Both the position numbers and the translations under genes were made by a program. Shown here piece after piece: positions 27,076-34,947 of a stretch of DNA of 64,000 bases. Position 1 is the first letter of the stretch. Each line of letters opens with the position of its first letter. The notes under the pieces are model-generated. The model was not told the origin of the DNA and did no database searches. It saw only the letters and a list, made by a program, of their open reading frames with translations. The stretch spans positions 140,735-204,734 of the forward strand of contig JAIPEE010000003.1 in assembly GCA_021737275.1 (NCBI GenBank), given 5' to 3'. The stretch is from Desulfobacterales bacterium (lineage in GTDB: Bacteria; Desulfobacterota; Desulfobacteria; Desulfobacterales; JAIPEE01).

Positions 27076-27672
27076 CTATATATTAATCACCTTGTCAGCC
27101 AATTGCATTGCGGTGACGATGTCCAGCATATTAGTGGTCTCACCGACCTGCTTCTTCTCCAATATATTGAAGTGATCCAGGCATGTACCGCAGACCAGTA
27201 TTTTAAGTCCTTCAGATTCATAGACTTTCAGGTCTTCAAGCACTTCAGAGCCATCGGTGGTGAGTTTTACACCATTGTTTACGAACACGAGCCGCCACAG
27301 TTCATCACCCATTTCCTTTAGAGTGCGCAGAAAATTTACCATAAGTTTTATACCCAGCACATCGTCGCCAAACCCAATCCGGTCTGTGGCGCACATGACC
27401 ATGATCTTCCTGGCATCGCTGAAGGGCTTCGGAACAGGTCGGGATTGTTCCAAAGTCATCGAATCACAACTCCCGATGACAGCGTAGTCAGATCCGACAT
27501 GTTCCAATGCCGTTTGAAAGCCCCGGGATTCCAAAAATCGCTGAACATTTTGCTGAGAAGCGGCATTGTCGATAATAACCTTCAGGGTTTTGTAGCTTTC
27601 TTCCTGCAGAGCAACCTTTGTTTGAAGTACGGGTAACGGGCATGCCAGGCCCCGAGCATCAATTTCTTTCAT
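27076..27672 (-). CDS. yedF: Selenium metabolism protein YedF (TusA-DsrE fusion)
   Basis: A 198-residue protein. Residues 1-75 are a TusA-like domain with DARGLACPLPVLQTK and its CPxP cysteine. Residues 90-198 are a DsrE-like domain with MCATDRIG, VFVNNGVKLT and CGTCLDHF. This layout is the YedF family linked to selenium use, possibly carrying selenium to SelD. Start supported by AGGAGG. It lies 49 bases after selD copy 2 and before the selD remnant. Confidence 0.9.
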   Translation of the reverse strand: MKEIDARGLACPLPVLQTKVALQEESYKTLKVIIDNAASQQNVQRFLESRGFQTALEHVGSDYAVIGSCDSMTLEQSRPVPKPFSDARKIMVMCATDRIGFGDDVLGIKLMVNFLRTLKEMGDELWRLVFVNNGVKLTTDGSEVLEDLKVYESEGLKILVCGTCLDHFNILEKKQVGETTNMLDIVTAMQLADKVINI

Positions 27673-27721
27673 TTAAATACCTCCTGTTTGAGCCCATCGT
27701 GCTTTTCAGAATCACATGGCG

Positions 27722-28771
27722 CTATACAATCCGGATTCTCTCTTCCCGGCTGTCAATAATATCCCCAATTTGAGCGGCATCTGCGATACCCCCGGCTTTC
27801 AAGGCTGAAACCAGATCAGCGCAATGAACGTTACTGACGCTGATCAGCAGTCCACCGGACGTTTGAGGGTCGAAAAGCAGATCCTGTATAGTGCGCGGGA
27901 CTGTTTCGGCAAACGTAATCATATGTTCACGAAATTCCCTGTTTTTGTAAGCACCGGCCGGAATGAGACCCATGGCGGCAAATTCTTCCGCTTCAGGAAT
28001 GACCGGCACATTGCCGGAAACAATCCTGGCACTGCAATCCGATCCGCTTATCATTTCTGCAAGATGACCAAGAAGACCGAAACCCGTAACGTCCGTACAG
28101 GCGCTGATGTTAAAATCCGCCATTATTCGGGCAGCCTCACGATTGAGCGTGGCCATCAGGAGCGTCACTTTTTCGGATAATTGTTCAGAAACCATTGCCG
28201 CCTTTATGGCTGTATTGACGATACCGGTACCAAGCGGCTTGGTCAGGACCAGTCGGTCTCCCGGCCTCAAACTATTCTTGGCCAACACCCGCTCCGGATG
28301 AATGAAGCCGGTCACAGACAGTCCGTATTTGATTTCCTTGTCCTCAATACTGTGACCGCCAATAAGTACCACCCCGGCATCCCTGAGCTTGTCGATACCG
28401 CCCTGAATGATTTGCCGAAGAATACTCATATCCATTGTCCTGGCCGGAAAAGCCACAAGATTCAAGGCGGTTTTCGGTGTTCCGCCCATGGCATAAATAT
28501 CGCTCAGGGCATTTGCAGCGGCAATCTGCCCAAACCAGTAGGGGTCATCCACAATAGGCGTAAAAAAATCAACTGTCTGAATCAGCGCCAGTTCATCAGA
28601 TATTCGATAAACACCGGCATCATCGGCCTTGTCTAACCCGATAATGACATTTTCGTCGACAGGAAAAATTATACCGCTCAGAGCCTTCTCCAGGTCCCCC
28701 GGAGGTAGTTTAGAGGCTCAGCCGGAGCCGGTTACTGTTCTGGTCAGTCGGATTTTCTTGCTATCTTCCAT
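27722..28771 (-). CDS. selD: Selenophosphate synthetase with in-frame UGA (selenocysteine), copy 2
   Basis: A 349-residue SelD whose catalytic residue is encoded by UGA at 28718-28720 (residue 18) in GSG-U-ASKLPPGDLEKAL. The frame is open on both sides of the UGA, from ATG 28771 (GGAGG upstream) to the stop at 27722. Family features are DKADDAGVYRI, DPYWFGQIAAANALSDIYAMGG, IGGHSIEDKE and FDPQTSGGLL. It overlaps the YjeF-like gene by 11 bases and precedes yedF. Two divergent SelD copies in one island are unusual; this one has the clearer N-terminus. Confidence 0.92.
28681..28717 (-). promoter_or_regulatory. Putative bacterial SECIS hairpin in selD copy 2
   Basis: After the UGA the minus strand can pair GAGCC (overlapping the UGA) with GGCTC at 28681-28685, and inside it CTCC (28701-28704) with GGAG (28688-28691). 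The apical loop is G-rich, GGGGGACCT. Position fits a bacterial SECIS. Predicted by eye. Confidence 0.5.
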
Positions 28772-29645
28772 TGTTATCCTCCCCGTTGCGTTCATTAAGC
28801 AGCTTAACCAAGGCCTGCGGAATTTTTTCAATCAGTTCGATAACCTGGGTGGCAGGTGTTGGATTGGCATAATAGCCGGTCCAGCGGTTAACCCTGGCAG
28901 CCAGAACCGCAGCCGCCGTCAGCTTGAAATCCGCGCCGCACAGGACGGAAAGCAATCCGGTTAAGGTATCACCCGTACCGCCGATCGCTTCCATTGCCTC
29001 AAAGGAAGGAGAATCCACTTTTCCGATCACCTGTTTTTCATCGGCAATGTAATCCGATTCACCTTTGACCAGCAGGTATTTAGCTGCGTTTTGGTGCTGA
29101 TAGGCCTGCCGGATCAAGTCGGGCACATTGTTGTTGTGATGAAGAATAAATCCGCGCGTATAAAAAGGGTGAGGTGCCAGCTCATCTGCAAGAAACGCCA
29201 ATTCACCGCCATCCGGTGTGAAAATATCATAGGATTTTGATTGGCCACTCATTTTAGCGGCGTACATAAAACCGGCATCGGCGATCAGGATAGGTCGCTT
29301 TCGCATCGTTTCGACGGCAAATAGGACCTTGTTGTGCCAGTCCACATCCGGTTGCAGGTAGTGAAAGGTCAGAACCTTAAAATCAAATTCGTGCAAATGC
29401 CGGGTGAGAAATTCATACAATTTACGACTACCGTCTCCCTTGCCGATATCACCGACCAGGAATGCATATATCTCCGGGCAGTCAAGGCACTCGGAAGCTT
29501 TCAGGGCAGCGCCGATGAGTGCCGGGGTGCATCGATTGACGGTGATGCGTCGTCCTTTAATTTCAATATGGTTGTCGACCAAACGGGCTTTGCCATGAAT
29601 CAAGGGCAATTGAAGGTCCGGAACCGTACCGACAATACCTATCAT
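28761..29645 (-). CDS. YjeF C-terminal / carbohydrate-kinase-fold protein in selenium operon
   Basis: A 294-residue ribokinase-fold protein like the ADP-dependent NAD(P)H-hydrate dehydratase domain (YjeF_C/CARKD). Marks are DIFTPDGGELAFLADE near residue 150, KYLLVKGESDYIADEKQV near residue 190 and the anion-hole motif GGTGDTLTGLLS near residue 220 with its Asp. The N-terminal epimerase domain of YjeF is absent. Start and stop overlap neighbours by 4 and 11 bases, so it is coupled to the DUF3343-like gene and selD. A direct selenium role is inferred from this packing only. Confidence 0.75.
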   Translation of the reverse strand: MIGIVGTVPDLQLPLIHGKARLVDNHIEIKGRRITVNRCTPALIGAALKASECLDCPEIYAFLVGDIGKGDGSRKLYEFLTRHLHEFDFKVLTFHYLQPDVDWHNKVLFAVETMRKRPILIADAGFMYAAKMSGQSKSYDIFTPDGGELAFLADELAPHPFYTRGFILHHNNNVPDLIRQAYQHQNAAKYLLVKGESDYIADEKQVIGKVDSPSFEAMEAIGGTGDTLTGLLSVLCGADFKLTAAAVLAARVNRWTGYYANPTPATQVIELIEKIPQALVKLLNERNGEDNNGR

Positions 29646-30193
29646 CTTACAAGTAACTCTTCATATGCCAGCTCAAGGGCGTACCCACAAAGGGTGTGCC
29701 CCAAATCTCCGGGTCTGGGAGATTCAGCCAAAGTTTTGCCTACCATTTCCTGAGCTAAATAGGGAACATCCGGACACCCGCCGCCGGAAATGTTCACAAT
29801 TATCATATCCCTTTTATCAATGGTAATTTTCATGTTGGCCGCCCGCACCATCAGGTAGTCTCCAAAGTCTTTTGTATGAAACAGGCTGACAGGTTTGAGA
29901 AGTGGTGCCGTCACCGGAACCACCTGCAGAGGTAAAACATTTATGTTGCCGAGTTCCCGCAGAATGTTCAGTTCTTCCATCAACGGAAATTCGATGACCA
30001 GATCGCACCCGGTTTGGATTTCCGGAGGCGGCCCCATGACCCGAACGGACCATCCTGCCTTTTTCAGATTTTTTTCCGCCTGGATCACTTCACTGGTATT
30101 TTCGAAAACCAGAATTCCGAGATCAGCGGATGCAAATCGTGCCTTTTTATCTGGCGTCCGCTTTTGCTTATTGAAGAATCCGAGCACTTTCAA
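29642..30193 (-). CDS. DUF3343-like (putative Se/S carrier) protein with C-terminal extension
   Basis: A 183-residue protein. Residues 20-85 resemble DUF3343, a small domain annotated as a putative selenium or sulfur carrier: LGILVFENTSEVIQAEKNLKKAG and a Cys in IQTGCDLVIEF. Residues 95-183 are unlike DUF3343 and include NISGGGCPDVPY and LGHTLCGYALELAYEE, with two further cysteines. The start is TTG at 30193 overlapping the TusA-like stop; ATGA overlap follows with the YjeF-like gene. Whether the extra domain is a partner protein fused here cannot be told. Confidence 0.7.
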   Translation of the reverse strand: MKVLGFFNKQKRTPDKKARFASADLGILVFENTSEVIQAEKNLKKAGWSVRVMGPPPEIQTGCDLVIEFPLMEELNILRELGNINVLPLQVVPVTAPLLKPVSLFHTKDFGDYLMVRAANMKITIDKRDMIIVNISGGGCPDVPYLAQEMVGKTLAESPRPGDLGHTLCGYALELAYEELLVR

Positions 30194-30408
30194 CCCTTTG
30201 TAAATATAATACGATAACCTTCTCCTTCCGGAGATACCTCATTGATCCTGCAACCCTGGCTTTCGGCGGCTCTGATCACGTTTTCTTTTGAGGTGTCGGT
30301 ATCTACAAGGACAATGATTTCTTTTTCATTTCCCTTTTTGATTTCATCAAGTGTCATTATCACCGGCTGAGGGCACGAAAGTCCCCTTGCATCAACTGTA
30401 GCGGCCAT
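30190..30408 (-). CDS. TusA/SirA-like sulfur- or selenium-carrier protein
   Basis: A 72-residue TusA-family protein: DARGLSCPQPVIMT with the carrier Cys of the CPxP motif at residue 12, then VDTDTSKENVIRAAES. In selenium operons such proteins are thought to pass selenium or sulfur between partners. ATG 30408 is chosen since AGGAGG lies 6 bases upstream, 11 bases after the YedE-like stop. It overlaps the next gene by four bases. Confidence 0.88.
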   Translation of the reverse strand: MAATVDARGLSCPQPVIMTLDEIKKGNEKEIIVLVDTDTSKENVIRAAESQGCRINEVSPEGEGYRIIFTKG

Positions 30409-30419
30409 TTTAACCCTCC

Positions 30420-31511
30420 TTATGCGCTTTTCTTTTTCATGGTAAATCCAATGAACAGACAAACCGGAAGACCAATAATCACTGCGGCAATACCGTGTGG
30501 TCCGACACCATTGGGTGAGCTGGCCAGACCAAAGTTATGGGCAAAACCGGCACCCACGATCATTCCAAGGACAAATACTGCTGCGTCTCCATCCCCCTCA
30601 CCGGACAGAAAAAGTTGTCTGCCAGGGCAACCACCAGCCAAAGCAAATGCCAGACCGGCCAGCGTCATTCCGGCAAAATTCCAGATATGCTGAGTATGGG
30701 CCACCGGTTGGCCGGCAAAGCCAACCTTAAACTGACCGAGGATTAAATTGGTCAAAAATGCAAAAACGACCAGGCTGATAAACCCGCTCAGCAGGTGGGT
30801 CTGACCGAACAGTACGGTGTCACGAATCGCTCCCATGGTGCAGAACCGGCTTCGCTGGGCCAGGAAGCCGATACCTAAACCCACAGCTAGCGATAAAAGC
30901 AAAGGCGCATGCATAGCGCCGGGCCCTTTTAAACTATAGAACAGTTCGCCGCTTTTATCCTGACCTTCTACTTGGGGAAAAATAAGCATCAGTATGAATA
31001 AACCGATCATGATCAACGGCAACATCCAACCAACGGTCGTGTGTGTGGTTTGGGTGCGTCCCAGATTGAAGCCGTTTTTCAGAAAAAGCGTTCCGATCCA
31101 GATTCCGAAGGTCAGACCCACCAGGCCCAGGATGGCATTAGCGTCCCCACCGGCCAGACGAAGCACGGCCCGCCAGGGACACCCTAAAAAAACCAATGCA
31201 CCGATCATGGCAAAAACACCTAAAACAAACCGGACGATGGGTGCCGATCCGACTCTTGGCCTGTACTCCTTAAACATATAGGCGGCAATCAGCGATCCGA
31301 GTACAAATCCGATAATCTCTGGACGAATGTATTGTACTACCCCCGCCCGATGCAGACCGAGTGCGCCGGCGATATCTCTTTCAAAACAGGCCACGCATAT
31401 GCCCATGTTCCCCGGATTACCCAGTTTCTGCAACAGAGATGCCAGAATGCCGATACAGGCACCGACACCGATGATGCCCCATCTTGTCGCAAAAATGTTT
31501 TTTCCTTTCAT
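30420..31511 (-). CDS. yedE: YedE-like selenium (or sulfur) transporter
   Basis: A 363-residue membrane protein of the YeeE/YedE family with about nine or ten hydrophobic segments. It shows the paired family motifs FLGCPWRAVLRLAGGDANA near residue 110 and AGGCPGRQLFLSGEGDGDA near residue 320, plus SRFCTMGAIRD near residue 225, each with a conserved Cys. YedE copies next to selD and yedF are annotated as selenium transporters. The ATG at 31511 is preferred because AGGAGGAG lies 8 bases upstream. Confidence 0.88.
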   Translation of the reverse strand: MKGKNIFATRWGIIGVGACIGILASLLQKLGNPGNMGICVACFERDIAGALGLHRAGVVQYIRPEIIGFVLGSLIAAYMFKEYRPRVGSAPIVRFVLGVFAMIGALVFLGCPWRAVLRLAGGDANAILGLVGLTFGIWIGTLFLKNGFNLGRTQTTHTTVGWMLPLIMIGLFILMLIFPQVEGQDKSGELFYSLKGPGAMHAPLLLSLAVGLGIGFLAQRSRFCTMGAIRDTVLFGQTHLLSGFISLVVFAFLTNLILGQFKVGFAGQPVAHTQHIWNFAGMTLAGLAFALAGGCPGRQLFLSGEGDGDAAVFVLGMIVGAGFAHNFGLASSPNGVGPHGIAAVIIGLPVCLFIGFTMKKKSA

Positions 31512-31548
31512 CAAGATTCTCCTCCTTACCAATATCAGTATGATTTTA

Positions 31549-31767
31549 TCATGCAAATGGGCACGGTAACTCGCTGGCATGGTACACATGCTTTTGGCCG
31601 CAGAACGGACAACGTTTTCCGAGGGCCACCTTTGCATCAAGGGTTTTGTTGCCGGCTTTGTCGGTGACGATACCCCTGTTATCGATTATTTTGAAATCTG
31701 AACTTTCAAAAATCTCGTTTTTACTCGGGCAGACAAATATAAATTTTACTTCCTTTGCATCCGTCAT
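31549..31767 (-). CDS. Small Cys-containing protein at head of selenium operon
   Basis: A 72-residue soluble protein. The C-terminal third has KRCPFCGQKHVYHASELPC, a CxxC plus a later Cys and two His that could bind zinc or a metal cluster, and there is a further Cys near the N-terminus (FIFVCPS). ATG 31767 gives the start; a TTG at 31806 in frame has no ribosome site. It is the first gene before the YedE-like transporter. I do not recognise a named family. Confidence 0.6.
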   Translation of the reverse strand: MTDAKEVKFIFVCPSKNEIFESSDFKIIDNRGIVTDKAGNKTLDAKVALGKRCPFCGQKHVYHASELPCPFA

Positions 31768-32276
31768 TATAAAAAAGATTCCTCTATCAAAAAAACAATG
31801 AAGCAAACAACGGATCAGGCACCATTAACGACAGTTCAACCGATCATCATTTTTTTCCTCATTATTTAGTGTGGCAAAATAAAAAAGTCCAATTGGTAAT
31901 TTAAATAATATTCGCTCTGTTACATAGATAAAAACTATAGGATATCTCTCAAAATTAGATTTTAATTCGAGTACAAATCATGTAATAATAGAGATCAGAC
32001 TTCAGGGCAAGACACATGGACCGATGCTGCCCTTCTGACAACGGGATGAGCATTTTGGGTCGACATGTAATCCCGCCATGGCGTGGCCATGTGGCCTTAA
32101 ACATGTTTTTGAAATGACTTCTAATATTATTTCCTGTGAGCTTATTCTGGTTGCGACAACCCTTTCATTATGTATTATTCATAATTTTACTGGACACTTA
32201 TGTCCTTATAAGCTATAAGTTTTCACAGAGTTTCTATTCATATTACTTGCATTAAATTATTTAAAGAGGTTGTCTG
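31768..32276. other. Divergent intergenic region between selenium operon and PilZ gene
   Basis: 509 bases with no supported gene. It must carry the promoters for the minus-strand selenium operon and the plus-strand PilZ gene. Short symmetric elements are visible: CATGGC-GTG-GCCATG (32078-32092), GGTTG-CGA-CAACC (about 32150-32162) and an AGGGCA/TGCCCT pair (about 32004-32034). No tRNA-Sec (selC) or riboswitch fold was recognised. Confidence 0.4.
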
Positions 32277-32621
32277 ATGTGCGGTGATGATAAAAATTCG
32301 TCTGAAAAAAGAAAAGAAGACAGGCTTTTACCTGAAAAATATTCCAATATTGAGTTTTCTCTGAAAATTGATGACTTTCCGTCAACATACAAATTCAAAC
32401 TGAGGGATCTTTCAGCAAACGGCATCGGCATGCTCATCAAGGAAGATTCCGACCTTGTGGAACTTATCCATGAAGAAGATGTACTTGATATGACCTACTT
32501 TTCAGATGATGTTGCCGAAGACCCCAAATCAATTAAAACAAAAATCAGACATATTAGTAAGGGGACAGCAGAATACTTCCAGGGACACTACCTGGTGGGA
32601 TTTGAAACAATAGATGAATAG
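32277..32621 (+). CDS. PilZ-domain protein (c-di-GMP binding)
   Basis: A 114-residue single PilZ domain. The c-di-GMP contact motifs are RKEDR near residue 12 and DLSANGIGM near residue 42, matching RxxxR and DxSxxG. There is no partner domain, so it would act as a small adaptor or receptor. GAGG precedes the ATG by 8 bases. An 80-base gap separates it from the YbjQ gene. Confidence 0.82.
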   Translation: MCGDDKNSSEKRKEDRLLPEKYSNIEFSLKIDDFPSTYKFKLRDLSANGIGMLIKEDSDLVELIHEEDVLDMTYFSDDVAEDPKSIKTKIRHISKGTAEYFQGHYLVGFETIDE

Positions 32622-32700
32622 TTCTGACTTGGTTATTGGTGATTTGATAACTTTTAATATCTGTGTTCATGCTGCTCTGTTAATAATCCAGGAGGAAATA

Positions 32701-33015
32701 ATGTTTATCACCAACGTTCAGTCAGTACCCGGTAAAACCATTGTTGATCATTTTGGTCTTGTGTCTGGTAGTACGGTCCGGGCAAAGCATATTGGCCGTG
32801 ATATCATGGCCTCTTTTAAGAATATTGTCGGAGGAGAATTAAAAGGTTATAGTGAACTTTTAGATGAAGCCCGAAAACAGGCTACGGAAAGAATGACTGA
32901 TCAGGCTAAATCACTCGGTGCCAATGCGGTTATCAATGTACGGTATTCAACGTCATCTGTTGCCCAGGGCGCCTCTGAAATATACGTTTACGGCACAGCT
33001 GTTCGTGTAGAATAA
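32701..33015 (+). CDS. YbjQ/UPF0145 family protein
   Basis: A 104-residue protein of the YbjQ family: MFITNVQSVPGK, GRDIMASFKNIVGGELKGYSELL and a C-terminal YVYGTAVRV strand. Family members form small beta-rich oligomers of unknown function, sometimes annotated as heavy-metal binding. AGGAGG lies 6 bases upstream of ATG 32701. A diverged second copy follows at 33033. Confidence 0.88.
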   Translation: MFITNVQSVPGKTIVDHFGLVSGSTVRAKHIGRDIMASFKNIVGGELKGYSELLDEARKQATERMTDQAKSLGANAVINVRYSTSSVAQGASEIYVYGTAVRVE

Positions 33016-33032
33016 CCTTTCCGGAGGAAACC

Positions 33033-33491
33033 ATGGAACAACTCATACTATTTGTCGTTCTGGTTGTATCCGGCTACATGGTCGGCACCTTTCTTGAAAA
33101 GCGGCATTACCGGTCCATCGAAAAAAGGGAAACAGACCTAATCCGCCTTCCCGTTGTTACCCTTGAAGAAGATGTTATTGATGAAACAAAAAAGATACGC
33201 TATGCCGTCCTTGCCAAAGGCAATGCCGTTATTTCCATCGACTATTTCAAACGGTTTCTCTCCTCTCTTCAAAATATTTTTGGCGGAAACGTAACCGCCT
33301 ATCAGACACTGGTTGATCGTGCCCGCAGGGAAGCGGTTTTGAGAATGATAGAACAAGCCCCGCCGTCAGATATTATTACCAATGCCAGGATAGAAACCTC
33401 CGCTATCGGCCAGTCTGCCAACAGGAGAAAATCCGTTGGCAGTGTTGAGGCCTTTGCATACGGAACTGCTGTTAAATATAAAGATGATTAA
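33033..33491 (+). CDS. Membrane-anchored YbjQ-like protein
   Basis: A 152-residue protein. Residues 3-20 are a hydrophobic anchor (LILFVVLVVSGYMVGTF). The rest is a diverged YbjQ-like domain, with FGGNVTAYQTLVDRARREAVLRM echoing the preceding gene and ending AFAYGTAVKY. It looks like a duplicated YbjQ that gained a membrane anchor. GGAGG precedes the start; the stop overlaps the protease gene by 8 bases. Confidence 0.75.
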   Translation: MEQLILFVVLVVSGYMVGTFLEKRHYRSIEKRETDLIRLPVVTLEEDVIDETKKIRYAVLAKGNAVISIDYFKRFLSSLQNIFGGNVTAYQTLVDRARREAVLRMIEQAPPSDIITNARIETSAIGQSANRRKSVGSVEAFAYGTAVKYKDD

Positions 33492-34263
33492 ATTCACACC
33501 AAAAACGGTTACTGAAAATCTAAACATCGTAAAAACATCCCCTCTGAAGCAGTGTTTTATACTTTTAGCCGGACTTCTGGCAATTATCTTTGTCTTTTAT
33601 TTTCTCCTTGGCCTTTCCGTTTCATGGATTGCGCCGCACATCTCTCCTGCCTTTGAAAAAAAAATAGGCCGCCTTTTTGAAGACAGATTTTACCAAAATG
33701 AAAATATGGATGAATCAAAAAGACTCCGGGCAATACTCAATAATCTGCTGAAAGGTGTTGATGAAGAAACTAAAGCGTTTGGCATTGAGGTTCGTGTTGA
33801 AAACAATCCCATGATTAACGCGGTTGCCCTGCCCGGCGGTACAATTGTCGTTTTTTCCGGTTTATTGAAAGAGATAAAATCAGACAACGAGGCCGCCTTT
33901 GTTTTAGCGCATGAGATAGGTCACTTCAAAAACAGAGACCACCTGAAAGGCTTGGGACGTGGGCTTGTTCTTCTGACAGCATCTGTCTTTTTAACCGGTA
34001 ACGACAGCATCGCTACCAATTTTATTTTCAGTCAGATCGGCAACCTGGAAATGAAATTCAGCCGGAAACAGGAAAAAGAGGCGGACCTGTTTGCACTTCA
34101 TCTTATTTATGATATGACCGGTCAAGCTGACGGTGCGGCATCTTTTATGAAAGTAATTGCATCGCAGGATAAACGGAGCAACCTGTCATACTATTTTGCA
34201 TCTCATCCGCACCCTGAAACACGAATGGAATACATTAACGAAGAAATTGCCGGATTAAGGTAA
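33484..34263 (+). CDS. M48-family membrane-anchored metalloprotease
   Basis: A 259-residue protein with one membrane segment at about residues 20-42. The zinc site is HEIGHFKNRDH (HExxH) near residue 140, with the third ligand Glu in KQEKEADLFALHL near residue 195. M48 proteases such as HtpX and BepA handle misfolded membrane or periplasmic proteins. This one has a single N-terminal helix and its domain most likely lies outside the cytosol. ATG 33484 overlaps the preceding gene by 8 bases. Confidence 0.88.
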   Translation: MIKFTPKTVTENLNIVKTSPLKQCFILLAGLLAIIFVFYFLLGLSVSWIAPHISPAFEKKIGRLFEDRFYQNENMDESKRLRAILNNLLKGVDEETKAFGIEVRVENNPMINAVALPGGTIVVFSGLLKEIKSDNEAAFVLAHEIGHFKNRDHLKGLGRGLVLLTASVFLTGNDSIATNFIFSQIGNLEMKFSRKQEKEADLFALHLIYDMTGQADGAASFMKVIASQDKRSNLSYYFASHPHPETRMEYINEEIAGLR

Positions 34264-34328
34264 CCCGCATGTCAGATAAAAGTTTTGCAGGAGATAAAAA
34301 GGATTTATAACCCATAAGGAGGTTTAAC

Positions 34329-34865
34329 ATGGCTGCAGTTTCCAGGGAAAATCGTAAAAAAAAAGTAATTGATGTTCTTAACAATGCCCGTTCTATGGAA
34401 CTCAGGGCGATTCACCAATACATGAACCAGCATTATAATCTTGATGATATGGATTATGGTGAGATGGCCGCCAAGGTCAAACTTATCGCCATTGATGAAA
34501 TGCGTCATGCAGAGATGTTCGCAGAGCGAATCAAGGAGCTGGGTGGCGAACCGGTTGCTGCATATGATGGTAAGGTTGAAAAAGGGCAGGCAGTTGAATC
34601 TGTCTTCAAGTTTGATTCAGACCTTGAAGATGATGCAATAGATGCCTATAACCGATTTCTGCTGGTATGCAGAGATTGTGGTGACAGTGTCAGCGTGAAG
34701 CTTTTTGAAGGCATTATTGATGAAGAGCAGATTCACTATAACTATTTCGACAGCGTAAACGACCATATTAATAAACTTGGCGATGTTTATCTTGCACAGA
34801 TTGCCGGAACTTCCGCCTCCACAGGCGGAACAACCAAAGGGTTTGTTATCGGTGGAGAGGCTTGA
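34329..34865 (+). CDS. Ferritin-like (bacterioferritin-type) diiron protein
   Basis: A 178-residue four-helix protein. Helix motifs carry the diiron ligands: ARSMELRAIHQYMNQ near residue 20, IDEMRHAEMFAERI near residue 58 (ExxH), and EGIIDEEQIHYNYF near residue 130 (ExxH). The heme Met of classical bacterioferritin is not obvious. The role is iron storage or peroxide protection. A short GSTGGTTKG-like C-terminal tail is unusual. AAGGAGG precedes the start. Confidence 0.85.
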   Translation: MAAVSRENRKKKVIDVLNNARSMELRAIHQYMNQHYNLDDMDYGEMAAKVKLIAIDEMRHAEMFAERIKELGGEPVAAYDGKVEKGQAVESVFKFDSDLEDDAIDAYNRFLLVCRDCGDSVSVKLFEGIIDEEQIHYNYFDSVNDHINKLGDVYLAQIAGTSASTGGTTKGFVIGGEA

Positions 34866-34947
34866 AAGACGCTTGCAACTCAAACATCTCAGTCATATAT
34901 ATAAACATGTTCAATTCTTACGCAGTTTTACTTGAAACCGGACAAAT

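Noticed and set aside
24919..28771. Both selD genes as truncated or pseudogenes because of in-frame TGA
   Set aside because: The TGA is exactly at the catalytic Cys/Sec position, three residues before the conserved Lys, with SelD homology on both sides and a hairpin after it.
31768..32276. selC (tRNA-Sec) in the spacer by the selenium operon
   Set aside because: Only short palindromes are present; no long acceptor arm or T-loop was found.
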